A model generated the notes under the pieces. That model was not told the origin of the DNA, did not search any database, and saw only the letters and a list, made by a program, of their open reading frames with translations. Of a DNA stretch of 64,000 bases, positions 31,220 to 39,446 are shown piece after piece (within the stretch, counting starts at the first letter, position 1; every line of letters begins with the position of its first letter). A program made the translations under genes and the position numbers. Location: the IMG/VR virus record IMGVR_UViG_3300030102_008089, positions 22,836-86,835 of that record. One strand, given 5' to 3'. The DNA is from a virus.

Positions 31220-32110
31220 ATGATAAAAAAATCACCTATTTACGTCAAGTTTCTTATATTATCGTTACTTTTATTAACAAGTTGCGTCAGTGGTTGTGTT
31301 ACAATTGATAATAAAGAACCAAAATCCAAAGAGATTTTACCTAGACTTGCCTTTGTTCAGATACAGCACTCAGTTAAGGTCGAAGGTTGTGGACTTGATG
31401 CTAAAACTGGTGAAGAGAAATGCCAAAAAGCTGTATTACAATATGTTTCTTCTGGGGCATATGTATTTCATAGTGAAGTCTCACAAGGTACTTCTTATGT
31501 TTTAACAGCAGGACACTCTTGTGAGTCTAAATTTCCAAAATCTCAAATCATTGACGGGTTCAGGGTACAAAACAAAGGATCGACTTTTAAAACACAGGAT
31601 ATTAACGGTTTCCAGCATGAAGCAGAAGTTATAATGATTAATCGTCGGTTTGATCTATGTTTATTACAGGTATCAAATGTTATTATGAATCCGCCGTTGT
31701 TAAAATTAGCAGATAAAGAACCAATAAGAGGAGAGACCGTCACCAATATGGCAGCGCCTCACGGATTATTTTGGCCTGGTACAGTCTTGATCTTTAAAGG
31801 GCAATTCTCAGGATACCACGATAAAGGATATTCTGTTTACACAATCCCAACTAAACCTGGCTCTAGTGGTTCGCCAATTATTAATAAAAATAATGAATTA
31901 GTTGGAGTAATTTTTGCAGGATACAGAACAATTGAAAATGTAGGCTTATCCTCGCCTTTGGTTGCTATTAAGGTGTTTTTAAAAAAATCCATAGCAAAAG
32001 GGGAGATGCAATTGTGGGAAAAAGGAAACGAACCACGCTTAAATACTCAAATTGATCGAGTATGGATTCAAAAAATGAGACATAAACTTAATAAAGTTTT
32101 TGGTGACTAA
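31220..32110 (+). CDS. Trypsin-like serine protease lipoprotein
   Basis: A 296-residue protein. FLILSLLLLTSC is a lipoprotein signal (lipobox LLTSC). The chymotrypsin-fold triad is visible: His in VLTAGHSCES, Asp in RRFDLCLLQV, Ser in KPGSSGSPIIN. The loop GDKGYSVYTIPT and terminal GVIFAGY complete the fold; no PDZ domain follows. It is divergently oriented to the minus-strand operon. It is probably anchored in the envelope or displayed outside and cleaves host or rival-phage surface proteins. Confidence 0.9.
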   Translation: MIKKSPIYVKFLILSLLLLTSCVSGCVTIDNKEPKSKEILPRLAFVQIQHSVKVEGCGLDAKTGEEKCQKAVLQYVSSGAYVFHSEVSQGTSYVLTAGHSCESKFPKSQIIDGFRVQNKGSTFKTQDINGFQHEAEVIMINRRFDLCLLQVSNVIMNPPLLKLADKEPIRGETVTNMAAPHGLFWPGTVLIFKGQFSGYHDKGYSVYTIPTKPGSSGSPIINKNNELVGVIFAGYRTIENVGLSSPLVAIKVFLKKSIAKGEMQLWEKGNEPRLNTQIDRVWIQKMRHKLNKVFGD

Positions 32111-32113
32111 AAT

Positions 32114-32587
32114 ATGACTAAATTATCAAATCAACCAACATCACCCGTAATTAGCGGTGAAGCATATAAATCAAAACCATCTTTAAGAAGTAGAAATTCT
32201 TTATCGGGTGATACCAGTACTGGACCTATAATAGTTACAGGAATTACTCATATCCACACAACGACTGATTATGCATTTGACGAAGTGTTTTTATGGGCAG
32301 CTAATCACGACGCATCAACCGACAGAGAACTAAGCATATCTGTTGTATCAAGTTCAACACCCTCTGCCGAAGCTTTTTCTTCGAGTCATACTAATAATAC
32401 TTTTATTCTAAACATTCTAAATAAAGAAGGTCTTCAGCAGTTTTATCCTGGCATTCCTCACAAGCAAGTTTCAATTTACGCATCTGCGTCTTTAGACAAT
32501 AAAATAAATGTTTTCGGATATGTTGACAGGCATTATCTTCTGGATGTTTCCGATCAAAGTATTGGCTATGATGGTGGTTCTTCATAA
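32114..32587 (+). CDS. Putative structural protein
   Basis: A 157-residue Ser/Thr-rich beta protein, with no signal peptide, starting three bases after the protease stop. Segments such as GPIIVTGITHIHTTT, DEVFLWAANHD and QVSIYASASLDNKINVFGYV look like a compact virion decoration or neck protein. I recognise no family. The stop overlaps the next ATG. Confidence 0.65.
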   Translation: MTKLSNQPTSPVISGEAYKSKPSLRSRNSLSGDTSTGPIIVTGITHIHTTTDYAFDEVFLWAANHDASTDRELSISVVSSSTPSAEAFSSSHTNNTFILNILNKEGLQQFYPGIPHKQVSIYASASLDNKINVFGYVDRHYLLDVSDQSIGYDGGSS

Positions 32588-32838
32588 TGAAAAAAAGAAG
32601 GTTTTTAGGTCATGTTTCATCTGTCCTACAACTTAAAGCCGAGGCGCAAAAAGCACTGGATGCCGCTTTGGAAGAGGGGCATATCCACGGCTCACAACAA
32701 CATTCGGGCTCAGTATATGCGACTGAACCAAACGCACGATTGTATTTTAGAGGCACTGATGAACAAGGAAATGAAAGAACTTACTTCATCGATGTGACAA
32801 GAGGGTTAACTAGAATTCTTCCAACTGGTTCTGTTTAA
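32587..32838 (+). CDS. Small orphan protein with His-rich segment
   Basis: An 83-residue protein. LEEGHIHGSQQHSGSVYATE holds several histidines, followed by a beta hairpin, RLYFRGTDEQGNERTYFIDV, ending RILPTG. The pattern recalls small fibre or decoration subunits. The function is unknown. Confidence 0.6.
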   Translation: MKKRRFLGHVSSVLQLKAEAQKALDAALEEGHIHGSQQHSGSVYATEPNARLYFRGTDEQGNERTYFIDVTRGLTRILPTGSV

Positions 32839-32913
32839 ATATCGATACTTTAAATTATAGATACTAGTTATAATGATTGGTTTTTACCATATTAAATAAG
32901 GAGGAAATCCACA

Positions 32914-33084
32914 ATGGCTAGCCCAAGAGTTAGAAGACTAAGAAAAGCTGCAAGAGCCGCTGCAAGAGCCGCATCCCAAGCACCCGCTCAAATTGTTGCA
33001 CCACAGGTTGAAGACAAACCTAAAAAGGCTGCACCTAAAGCGACAAAAAAAGTGAAAAAGTCAAGTGCTAAAAAAGCTGACTAA
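32914..33084 (+). CDS. Very basic Ala/Lys/Arg-rich DNA-binding-type protein
   Basis: A 56-residue protein preceded by AAGGAGG. The N-terminal half is Arg/Ala-rich (RRLRKAARAAARAASQ), followed by a Pro-rich linker and a Lys/Ala tail with PKKAAPKATKKVKKS. The composition is that of H1-like or protamine-like DNA-binding tails. It could condense genome DNA in the head or be a ribosome- or nucleoid-acting host effector. Confidence 0.75.
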   Translation: MASPRVRRLRKAARAAARAASQAPAQIVAPQVEDKPKKAAPKATKKVKKSSAKKAD

Positions 33085-33304
33085 AAAATTTATCCTTAAT
33101 GAAGCATTTAAGGTAGATGCTGGGGCTTCAGTCCAGGCTCTATACGATATTGTTTCAAATATTAGAGTTACAAATAAAAGAGATACCAATAGAATTTCCT
33201 TGGCAAAAGAACATATTCGTGGTATAAAAAGACACCTAAGATCCTTAAACGAAAGAATTGATTCACTTGAAGAAGAGTTAAAAATACTGACAGAGGACAA
33301 GTAA
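33065..33304 (+). CDS. Small coiled-coil protein with internal-head-like leader
   Basis: A 79-residue protein starting at GTG 33065, overlapping the basic protein. LTKKFILNEAFKVD resembles the short leaders of tagged virion proteins, with an L-N-E site. The remainder is a coiled coil (HLRSLNERIDSLEEELKIL). A scaffold or internal protein is plausible. Confidence 0.6.
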   Translation: MLKKLTKKFILNEAFKVDAGASVQALYDIVSNIRVTNKRDTNRISLAKEHIRGIKRHLRSLNERIDSLEEELKILTEDK

Positions 33305-33305
33305 T

Positions 33306-35273
33306 ATGGGTGGTGTCGGCGGCCATATGGACCATCTCTATGAAAATAGGGAACTAACATTTGGCGAAATGAAAGAAATTCTAGAGGCGGCTTCCAATGG
33401 TGAGCTTACTGCCGAAGAAAAAGTAGACGGACAAAATCTCTTTCTTTCGTATTCTATCCCCGAAGGAAAAGCAAAAGGGGCACGAAATAAAGGAAATTTA
33501 AAAAGTGGTGGGCTGGACGCTACTGGTTTAGCTCAAAAATTCGCTAGTAGAGGCATAGGAACCTTAGAGAAGGCATTTACTGGTGGTTTTAACACTTTTG
33601 AAAAAGCTGTTGAAGCTTTAAGTGACGAAGAAAAACAGAAAATATTTGGTCCTGATACAAACATCTGGTATAATGCCGAGATTATGGATCCTGGTCACAA
33701 AAATATTATTCTATATGACGACAAGACTTTAAAAATACACAATGTAGGGCATTTTATCTTTGACAAAGAGACAGGTGATAAAAAACCCATCCCAGAAGGA
33801 ACTCTTGAAACACTTGATTCTACCCTTGACCGTATGAAAGAAAAATTACATGGCGATGATTTTAATCTAGCTAGAGAAGCGTTAATACAGTTACAAAAAT
33901 TAGAAGATGATCAAATTTTAAAAACCGCCATTGCTAGAATAAACTCTGAAATTTCTAAAGAGGGATTATCGGACAATTCAACCATAATCGACTATACAGT
34001 AAAAAGATTGATGAATGGGATGGATACTGAACTCAGTGAAGATTTTAAAAAAGAAATCACCAATTATCTTCTTAAGTTACCCGCAAATATTGGACTAAAA
34101 GCTTTAAAAAAAGGATTAAGCAAAGAAAATCTTACGGATCTTAATAATATTATCTCTGCTAAGAAATCTCTTCTACAACAAGCCATAGAACCTTTAGAGT
34201 CTATAATACATGATTTTACAGTTGAAATTCTCAAGGGTCTTAAAAGTGTTTTTATTGCTGACAATGATAAAGAAGTTATTAGATTAAAAACAGAACTTGC
34301 AAAAGCTGTAAAAGATATTACATCTGTTGGGTCTGAAAACCCTGAAGCTATGGTTGTGATGCAAAAGCATCTAAACAAAATCAAAGACTTTTCAAAAATT
34401 ACAACCCCTGTGGAGGCGGTGGTCTTTGATTATAATGGACACACTTATAAATTTGCTGGAAATTTTGCACCCATAAATCAAATAATGGGAATGTTTCGTT
34501 ACGGAAACTTAAAAAGAAAAACAAATGAATCTCTCAATGTTGATGCAAAAGTTATTACAGAAGAGGATGGAAAAAGAATAGCCTTATTCCCTGGAAAGTT
34601 TAAGCCTCCTCATCGTGGTCATTACGATTATGCAAATAAAATTGCCAGACGACCTGATGTTGATGAGGTTATCGTGTTGATTTCTCCCGTTGATTACCCA
34701 GAGGTTAGTAATAATCAAGCACTAGACATCTGGAATGAATATCTGAAAAATGGCGAACCTAATATAACTGCAAAAATTGCAGACTACCGCAGCCCAGTCC
34801 AAGCAGTCTATGAATTTGTTGCTGATCCCATAACTGCAAGAGATGGTGATACAATCCTTCTGGTAAAAAGTAGTAAAGATGTAGGTGATACACGGTTTGA
34901 TCGTGTACAGTCTTATGCGGAAAGACATAACCCTGGTGTAAATGTAGAGGATATTGTGGAAGATCCTGTTGAATCAAAAGAGGGTATTGTATACAGCGCC
35001 AGAGATATGAGACAAGCAATTCAGTCTGGTGATAAGGACACTTTTTTGTCTTATGTTCCTCCGAGCGCTGATGCGGCAGTTATCTGGTCTTCATTGACCA
35101 ACAATCTGGACCAGATGATAGATGATACTTTGGAAGAGATTTCTTCTATGGCTGCTGGAGCAGCATCTGGGTATGCAGGAGGCTTTGGTCCTCCAAACAA
35201 TTTTAATCCATACAGACGCTCCAGATCATCAAAACCCAAAGTCAAAAGAGCAAAACGACAAAGACGGAGATAA
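33306..35273 (+). CDS. Fusion of ligase-like nucleotidyltransferase and HxGH nucleotidyltransferase
   Basis: A 655-residue protein. The N-terminal part has EEKVDGQNLF near residue 38, matching motif I (KxDG) of ATP-dependent RNA/DNA ligases, then ARNKGNLKSGG, YNAEIMDP (motif III-like), and much later EAVVFDYNGHTYKF (motifs IV and V-like). A long helical insert separates III and IV. From about residue 425, LFPGKFKPPHRGHYDY has the HxGH of NMNAT/cytidylyltransferases, with SARDMRQAI in the place of ISSTxIR. Related phage genes exist with unknown function. A nucleic-acid or cofactor-repair role is inferred. Confidence 0.8.
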   Translation: MGGVGGHMDHLYENRELTFGEMKEILEAASNGELTAEEKVDGQNLFLSYSIPEGKAKGARNKGNLKSGGLDATGLAQKFASRGIGTLEKAFTGGFNTFEKAVEALSDEEKQKIFGPDTNIWYNAEIMDPGHKNIILYDDKTLKIHNVGHFIFDKETGDKKPIPEGTLETLDSTLDRMKEKLHGDDFNLAREALIQLQKLEDDQILKTAIARINSEISKEGLSDNSTIIDYTVKRLMNGMDTELSEDFKKEITNYLLKLPANIGLKALKKGLSKENLTDLNNIISAKKSLLQQAIEPLESIIHDFTVEILKGLKSVFIADNDKEVIRLKTELAKAVKDITSVGSENPEAMVVMQKHLNKIKDFSKITTPVEAVVFDYNGHTYKFAGNFAPINQIMGMFRYGNLKRKTNESLNVDAKVITEEDGKRIALFPGKFKPPHRGHYDYANKIARRPDVDEVIVLISPVDYPEVSNNQALDIWNEYLKNGEPNITAKIADYRSPVQAVYEFVADPITARDGDTILLVKSSKDVGDTRFDRVQSYAERHNPGVNVEDIVEDPVESKEGIVYSARDMRQAIQSGDKDTFLSYVPPSADAAVIWSSLTNNLDQMIDDTLEEISSMAAGAASGYAGGFGPPNNFNPYRRSRSSKPKVKRAKRQRRR

Positions 35274-35283
35274 TTATAGTACT

Positions 35284-36081
35284 ATGAATCTTAAGCGTGA
35301 TCAAATTATTGCGGAAGAACTCATTAGAGAACATATCCGTAAAAGAATTAAAAATCGTCTAAATGAACAAATTATTGCAGAACAGAATATAAGAACTTAT
35401 GTTAGAAGACTTTTAGAAACGGAAGCAGGAACAGTAGAGCCCAGCCGCAGCACTGGTATTAATGTTCTAGCAGATCTTTTAGAGAAAATAGTCCCTGTAA
35501 TTGAAGATGATTATAAGATGCTTACCTCCTCGAAGGAGCAAAGAGAATCTTTTAAAAATCATATTGTTCACGCCATCAAAAACTCTTTAAATCCAATTGA
35601 TGCAGCTAGCAAAGCTGAGAGACAAGTAGAAAACACTGTATTTGAAATTGATGCTAATACGCTTTTAGAGAAACTATCAATTGATTTAGACCCTCAAGAT
35701 GATGGCAAAGAAGAACAATCAGTTGAAGGCGAATTTATAGATATTGACGGTGACGGTGAATCAGATGACGATTTTGTCACTCTTGATGATCAAAATGAAA
35801 CAGGACGCAACTTTGCTTCAGTTACTTATAAAAAAGTAGAAAAACAAATTGTAGATGCTTACGATATGTTAGCGGACGAAGAAGACGAAAGGTTGTTCTA
35901 CGATTACTTGATTACAAATATGTTGTTGTACTTCGATAAATTTGAAGATGAACTACAAAATCAATTACCTGACATCTCTACTCCAGAATATGAAAAAGAA
36001 AAAGAAGAAGCCGCCACTGAAGAAGAGCCTGCTGCTGAAGAAGAACCAAGCGCAGAAGATTCAGAAGATTTAAGTTTGTAA
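35284..36081 (+). CDS. Acidic virion-type protein with duplicated leader
   Basis: A 265-residue protein from ATG 35284. Two tandem leader-like helices occur at residues 6-25 and 29-45, each containing QIIAE (I-A-E, as in the T4 leader FIAEA) followed by basic amphipathic sequence. The middle is a helical domain; the C-terminus (from about 220) is almost all Glu, Ala and Pro. This resembles head scaffold or core proteins that are processed by the prohead protease. The exact family is not recognised. Confidence 0.65.
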   Translation: MNLKRDQIIAEELIREHIRKRIKNRLNEQIIAEQNIRTYVRRLLETEAGTVEPSRSTGINVLADLLEKIVPVIEDDYKMLTSSKEQRESFKNHIVHAIKNSLNPIDAASKAERQVENTVFEIDANTLLEKLSIDLDPQDDGKEEQSVEGEFIDIDGDGESDDDFVTLDDQNETGRNFASVTYKKVEKQIVDAYDMLADEEDERLFYDYLITNMLLYFDKFEDELQNQLPDISTPEYEKEKEEAATEEEPAAEEEPSAEDSEDLSL

Positions 36082-36128
36082 AAAATTTATTACTACCCTT
36101 AACACTTTCTTTATTACTATTATACTGC

Positions 36129-36138
36129 TATTGTCAGC
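36129..36138 (+). promoter_or_regulatory. TATTGTCAGC motif upstream of the tmRNA
   Basis: This ten-base word also occurs at 5064-5073 in the repeat block upstream of the MoxR promoter. Here it lies 50 bases before a -35 box. It may be a shared regulator site; the A/T-rich region 36082-36187 holds no gene. Confidence 0.35.
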
Positions 36139-36187
36139 TTTTAAAACTCTGCCAGCTATTGCTAGCAACTACATAAGAGTAAATAAG

Positions 36188-36216
36188 TTGACAACTGTTG
36201 CGTATTATTGTATAGT
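36188..36216 (+). promoter_or_regulatory. Sigma70-like promoter for tmRNA
   Basis: TTGACA at 36188-36193, a 17-base spacer and TATAGT at 36211-36216. The mature tmRNA begins at 36227, eleven bases after the -10 box. Confidence 0.85.
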
Positions 36217-36226
36217 CTGATTATAA

Positions 36227-36551
36227 GGGGGTAAACGGTATCGATTGATGGGAAAGTAGAAAAGGTGCAAGGGTGAGGGAAGCGTGGCTCACGAAAAACG
36301 CTTAAAACTTTAATCGCCAATGACGATTTCGAAATGGAGATGGCAGCTTAAAAACCTGACCTCCCATGAGGCGACGGCAGCCGATAAACAGAAAGCCGTA
36401 TTTGGGTGTCTTAAGTGCTTTTGATTGTTATAGCCGCAATAAAACGATCTAGTCAAGCGGGCTGTCTGACGATAAAAACAGACCTAACCTTGTGAATGAC
36501 CCTTCTATGGAACTAGACAAGACGGGAGTTCGATTCTCCCTACCTCCACCA
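36227..36551 (+). ncRNA. ssrA: tmRNA
   Basis: The 5' end GGGGGTA pairs with TACCTCC next to the 3' ACCA, and the T-arm GGGAG/CTCCC with loop TTCGATT completes the tRNA-like half. The tag-coding frame at 36316-36351 begins GCC and reads ANDDFEMEMAA then TAA, a typical AND...AA tag for trans-translation. Length is about 325 nt, with pseudoknot-like regions after the tag. It rescues stalled ribosomes with SmpB. No smpB is seen, so host SmpB would be used. Confidence 0.96.
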
Positions 36552-36577
36552 GCCGTCCTTCGGGACGGCTTTTTAAT
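36551..36577 (+). terminator. Intrinsic terminator of tmRNA
   Basis: AGCCGTCC at 36551-36558 pairs with GGACGGCT at 36563-36570 around a TTCG tetraloop, followed by TTTTAATTT. The first base is the last base of the tmRNA. Confidence 0.92.
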
Positions 36578-36620
36578 TTATAGAAGACCTATTTATAATG
36601 TACAATCTCTGGGGATAAAA

Positions 36621-37925
36621 ATGAAAAAAACTATAATTTTAGATACAAATGTATATCTCACTGAGGCTAGCTCTATTTTCTCTTTTGGGAGAAACAATAT
36701 TGCAATCCCTACAGTTGTTTTAGATGAAATTGACCGCCATAAACACAGGCAAGATACAGCGGGACTTAATGCCCGCACTATGAATAGGGTGTTAGATTCC
36801 TTAAGAACAAAAGGAAGCCTAATGGACGGTGTTCCTTTGGGTCGTGGTAAAGGTAAAGTTTTCGCCGCTCATTATGACCCAAAGTTTTTACCACAAGGGA
36901 TGGATGAGACAGATTCAGATAATAAAATTATTGCTATTGCTCTGCGTATGAGAAGTTTAGGGCACGATGTTGCAATGGTTTCAAGAGATTTGAATATGAG
37001 AGTCAAGTCTGATGCTTGTGGAATTGAATGTTATGATTATCATCCCCAAAAAGCTGTAAGTTCTGTAGAAAATTTATTTACAGGTGTTTTGGAGGTAGAA
37101 ACAGACGATGTTATTATTGATAAGTTCTATTCTCAAAAAGAACTTATCCTTGATGAGGTGGGCAAGGGCATTAATCCAAATCAATTTTTAGTTTTGAAAA
37201 ACAAAAATTCAAATAAATCGGCTATGTGTAGGTATGTTTCTGAAGACAAGCCTTTAAAAAAAGTCAATAAATTTAAAAATATTTGGGGTTTATCTGCAAA
37301 AAATAAAGAACAACAGTTTGCTATGGATCTTTTATTTGATAAGGATGTCCACGTTCTATCTTTAACTGGTCCTGCTGGCACAGGGAAAACTCTTTTGGCC
37401 ACAGCTTGTGCCCTAGAACAGGTCATCAACACATCATCAAAAAGTGGAGGCTACGACAAATTAATAATAACCCGACCCGTTCAACCAATGGGTAGAGACA
37501 TTGGTTTTTTGCCAGGTACAATAGAAGAGAAAATGATGCCTTGGGTTGCTCCTATTCGGGATAACCTAGAACATCTTTTCGGCGATAGAACAGCCCTTGA
37601 TATGCAAATTGAACAAGGGACAATCGAAATTGAAGCAATGACTTACATTCGTGGAAGATCCATTGCTAATGCTTTTTTGATTGTTGATGAAGCACAAAAC
37701 TTGACAGCACACGAATTAAAGACTATAATTACACGAGTTGGACACGGGACAAAATTAGTTTTGACAGGAGATGTTCAGCAAATTGATAATTCATATGTTG
37801 ACTCAGTATCGAACGGTTTAACGCATGCCGTGGAAAAATTTAAAAAATATGAAATTTCTGGTCATATTACCTTGACTAAGGGTGAGAGATCAAAATTAGC
37901 AACTCTTGCAGCGGAAATACTATGA
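36621..37925 (+). CDS. PIN-PhoH protein (PhoH2-like)
   Basis: A 434-residue protein from ATG 36621; an ORF opening at 36492 runs through the tmRNA and is rejected. Residues about 1-140 form a PIN ribonuclease domain (IILDTNVYL, DSDNKIIAIAL, AMVSRDLNMRV). Residues 210-430 form the PhoH ATPase, with P-loop GPAGTGKTLLA, FLIVDEAQNL and LTGDVQQIDNS. PhoH2 proteins couple RNA unwinding and cleavage. It directly follows the tmRNA, suggesting a link to RNA turnover and ribosome rescue. Confidence 0.93.
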   Translation: MKKTIILDTNVYLTEASSIFSFGRNNIAIPTVVLDEIDRHKHRQDTAGLNARTMNRVLDSLRTKGSLMDGVPLGRGKGKVFAAHYDPKFLPQGMDETDSDNKIIAIALRMRSLGHDVAMVSRDLNMRVKSDACGIECYDYHPQKAVSSVENLFTGVLEVETDDVIIDKFYSQKELILDEVGKGINPNQFLVLKNKNSNKSAMCRYVSEDKPLKKVNKFKNIWGLSAKNKEQQFAMDLLFDKDVHVLSLTGPAGTGKTLLATACALEQVINTSSKSGGYDKLIITRPVQPMGRDIGFLPGTIEEKMMPWVAPIRDNLEHLFGDRTALDMQIEQGTIEIEAMTYIRGRSIANAFLIVDEAQNLTAHELKTIITRVGHGTKLVLTGDVQQIDNSYVDSVSNGLTHAVEKFKKYEISGHITLTKGERSKLATLAAEIL

Positions 37926-38581
37926 GAGAATACATTTTTGAAAAAGTAAAAAATACTACTCGCCACTTTAAATTTGGTGATATCGATGTCTACCAGAGAG
38001 ACCCACTTCCTGATGGTTTTGATGGCCAAAAAATATTTCGATCAATAGAAGCACATATGCCTTCTAAGTTTTTTAAAGGACTTAAAGGTGTTGAAATAGG
38101 ACATCAAGATTTTTTTGATGTTCGAAAAGCAAACGCTTCCTATAAGGATGGTGTTTTTTACATCTCAAACGAACAAGATGATGCAAATGATTTAATAGAT
38201 GATATAGTACATGAATTTGCTCACCACGTTGAAATGCTTTATCCTGAAGAGGTCTACGGAGACGAGTTAATAAAAAAAGAGTTCCTCAAGAAGCGTCATC
38301 AATTAGAGTTTGAATTAAGGTCCGAAGGATATTGGACATCAGATTATGATTTTCAAAATCTTAAATATGATAAGAAGTTTGATGAATTTCTTTATGATCG
38401 TGTTGGAGGCACAATGTTAAAGATGGTAACAGCAGGAAATTTTCTGCGACCTTATGCCGCAGTTTCTCTTCGTGAATATTTCGCCACTGGATTTGAAGAG
38501 TATTTTTTAGGGAACCAAGAGAAATTAAAAGAAACGAGCCCTGAACTATTTAAAAAACTGGATCAACTAGTTAAAGACTAA
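37922..38581 (+). CDS. Putative zinc metallopeptidase
   Basis: A 219-residue protein whose ATG overlaps the phoH stop. VHEFAHHVEMLYPEEVYG contains HExxH. Downstream, acidic segments and REYFATGFEEYF may supply the third metal ligand (E in the F-x-T-G-F-E-E-Y-F stretch, a pattern seen in phage HExxH proteins). No signal peptide is present. It is a second HExxH protein after 11496. Catalytic activity is not proven. Confidence 0.75.
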   Translation: MREYIFEKVKNTTRHFKFGDIDVYQRDPLPDGFDGQKIFRSIEAHMPSKFFKGLKGVEIGHQDFFDVRKANASYKDGVFYISNEQDDANDLIDDIVHEFAHHVEMLYPEEVYGDELIKKEFLKKRHQLEFELRSEGYWTSDYDFQNLKYDKKFDEFLYDRVGGTMLKMVTAGNFLRPYAAVSLREYFATGFEEYFLGNQEKLKETSPELFKKLDQLVKD

Positions 38582-38595
38582 GAAAGCAGGTTACA

Positions 38596-39435
38596 TTGGC
38601 TGGCAAACATATTTCCTATTCCGAGTGGCGGAACTGGCACATCTGCCCCCACTACCATAAACTCACTTATATTGACAAGGTTGCCCAGTTTGAGGGTAAT
38701 ATCTATACTGCTTTTGGGAAGGCCATTCATACTGTTTGTGAATATACTTTGACTTCCCCCGAAAAGTACAGAGAGCCTGGTAAGATTGAAGAGTTAGTTA
38801 AAGGGCAATTTCTAAAAGAATTAAAGGCTCTGCCCGAAGACGCACAACACGATGCCAAAGCCAATTTCAAACTCAAAGAGTGGCTTGTAAATGGTCTTGA
38901 TATTATTCCTGACCTTTATCGCTGCCTGGTGGACAAGTTTGGCAAACTTGGAGAAGACTGGGAAGTACTAAAAGCCGAAGAACATCTGTATGTACCCATC
39001 ACAGAATTTACGGAAGCAGAAAAAAAATTCAAAGGTTTTATTGACCTTGTGGTTTACTCCAAGAAGGATGAAAAGATTCATCTGATTGATTGGAAGACTT
39101 GCTCCTGGGGTTGGCGTCGTGAAAAAAAGAGCGACAAGATTATGGCATACCAGCTTGTTTTTTATAAACATTTTTATGCTCGCAAATATGATGTTGATCC
39201 AAAGGATGTGGACTGCCACTTTGTATTATTAAAGCGCACTGCAAAACCAGGCAAGAAGGCCGAGTTTGTGCGTGTGACGGCAGCGAAAAAAAGAACAACA
39301 GATGCACTTAACGCTTTAACAAAAGCACTGCATAATATTAACAAACAGAATTATATCAAGAACCGTACTGCTTGTACAAGCTGCAAAGACCGATTCGGCG
39401 TATGTGAGTTTTACCAGACGGAATACTGTTCGTAG
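38596..39435 (+). CDS. PD-(D/E)XK nuclease (Cas4/RecB-like)
   Basis: A 279-residue protein starting at TTG 38596. ISYSEWRNWHICPHYHKLTY opens the fold, with ICP as the first iron-sulfur cysteine. FGKAIHTVCE is the helix before the core, FKGFIDLVVYSKKDEKIHLIDWKT is the catalytic D...D-x-K (quoted: GFIDLVV and LIDWKTC), and MAYQLVFYK is the QxxxY motif. Cysteines CTSCKDRFGVCEF near the end complete a probable 4Fe-4S cluster. It is likely an exonuclease in recombination or genome processing. Confidence 0.88.
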   Translation: MAGKHISYSEWRNWHICPHYHKLTYIDKVAQFEGNIYTAFGKAIHTVCEYTLTSPEKYREPGKIEELVKGQFLKELKALPEDAQHDAKANFKLKEWLVNGLDIIPDLYRCLVDKFGKLGEDWEVLKAEEHLYVPITEFTEAEKKFKGFIDLVVYSKKDEKIHLIDWKTCSWGWRREKKSDKIMAYQLVFYKHFYARKYDVDPKDVDCHFVLLKRTAKPGKKAEFVRVTAAKKRTTDALNALTKALHNINKQNYIKNRTACTSCKDRFGVCEFYQTEYCS

Positions 39436-39446
39436 GAGGAACAATC

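Noticed and set aside
36492-36620. Extended N-terminus of the PhoH reading frame
   Set aside because: It runs through the tmRNA 3' end and its terminator; the PIN domain starts properly at ATG 36621.
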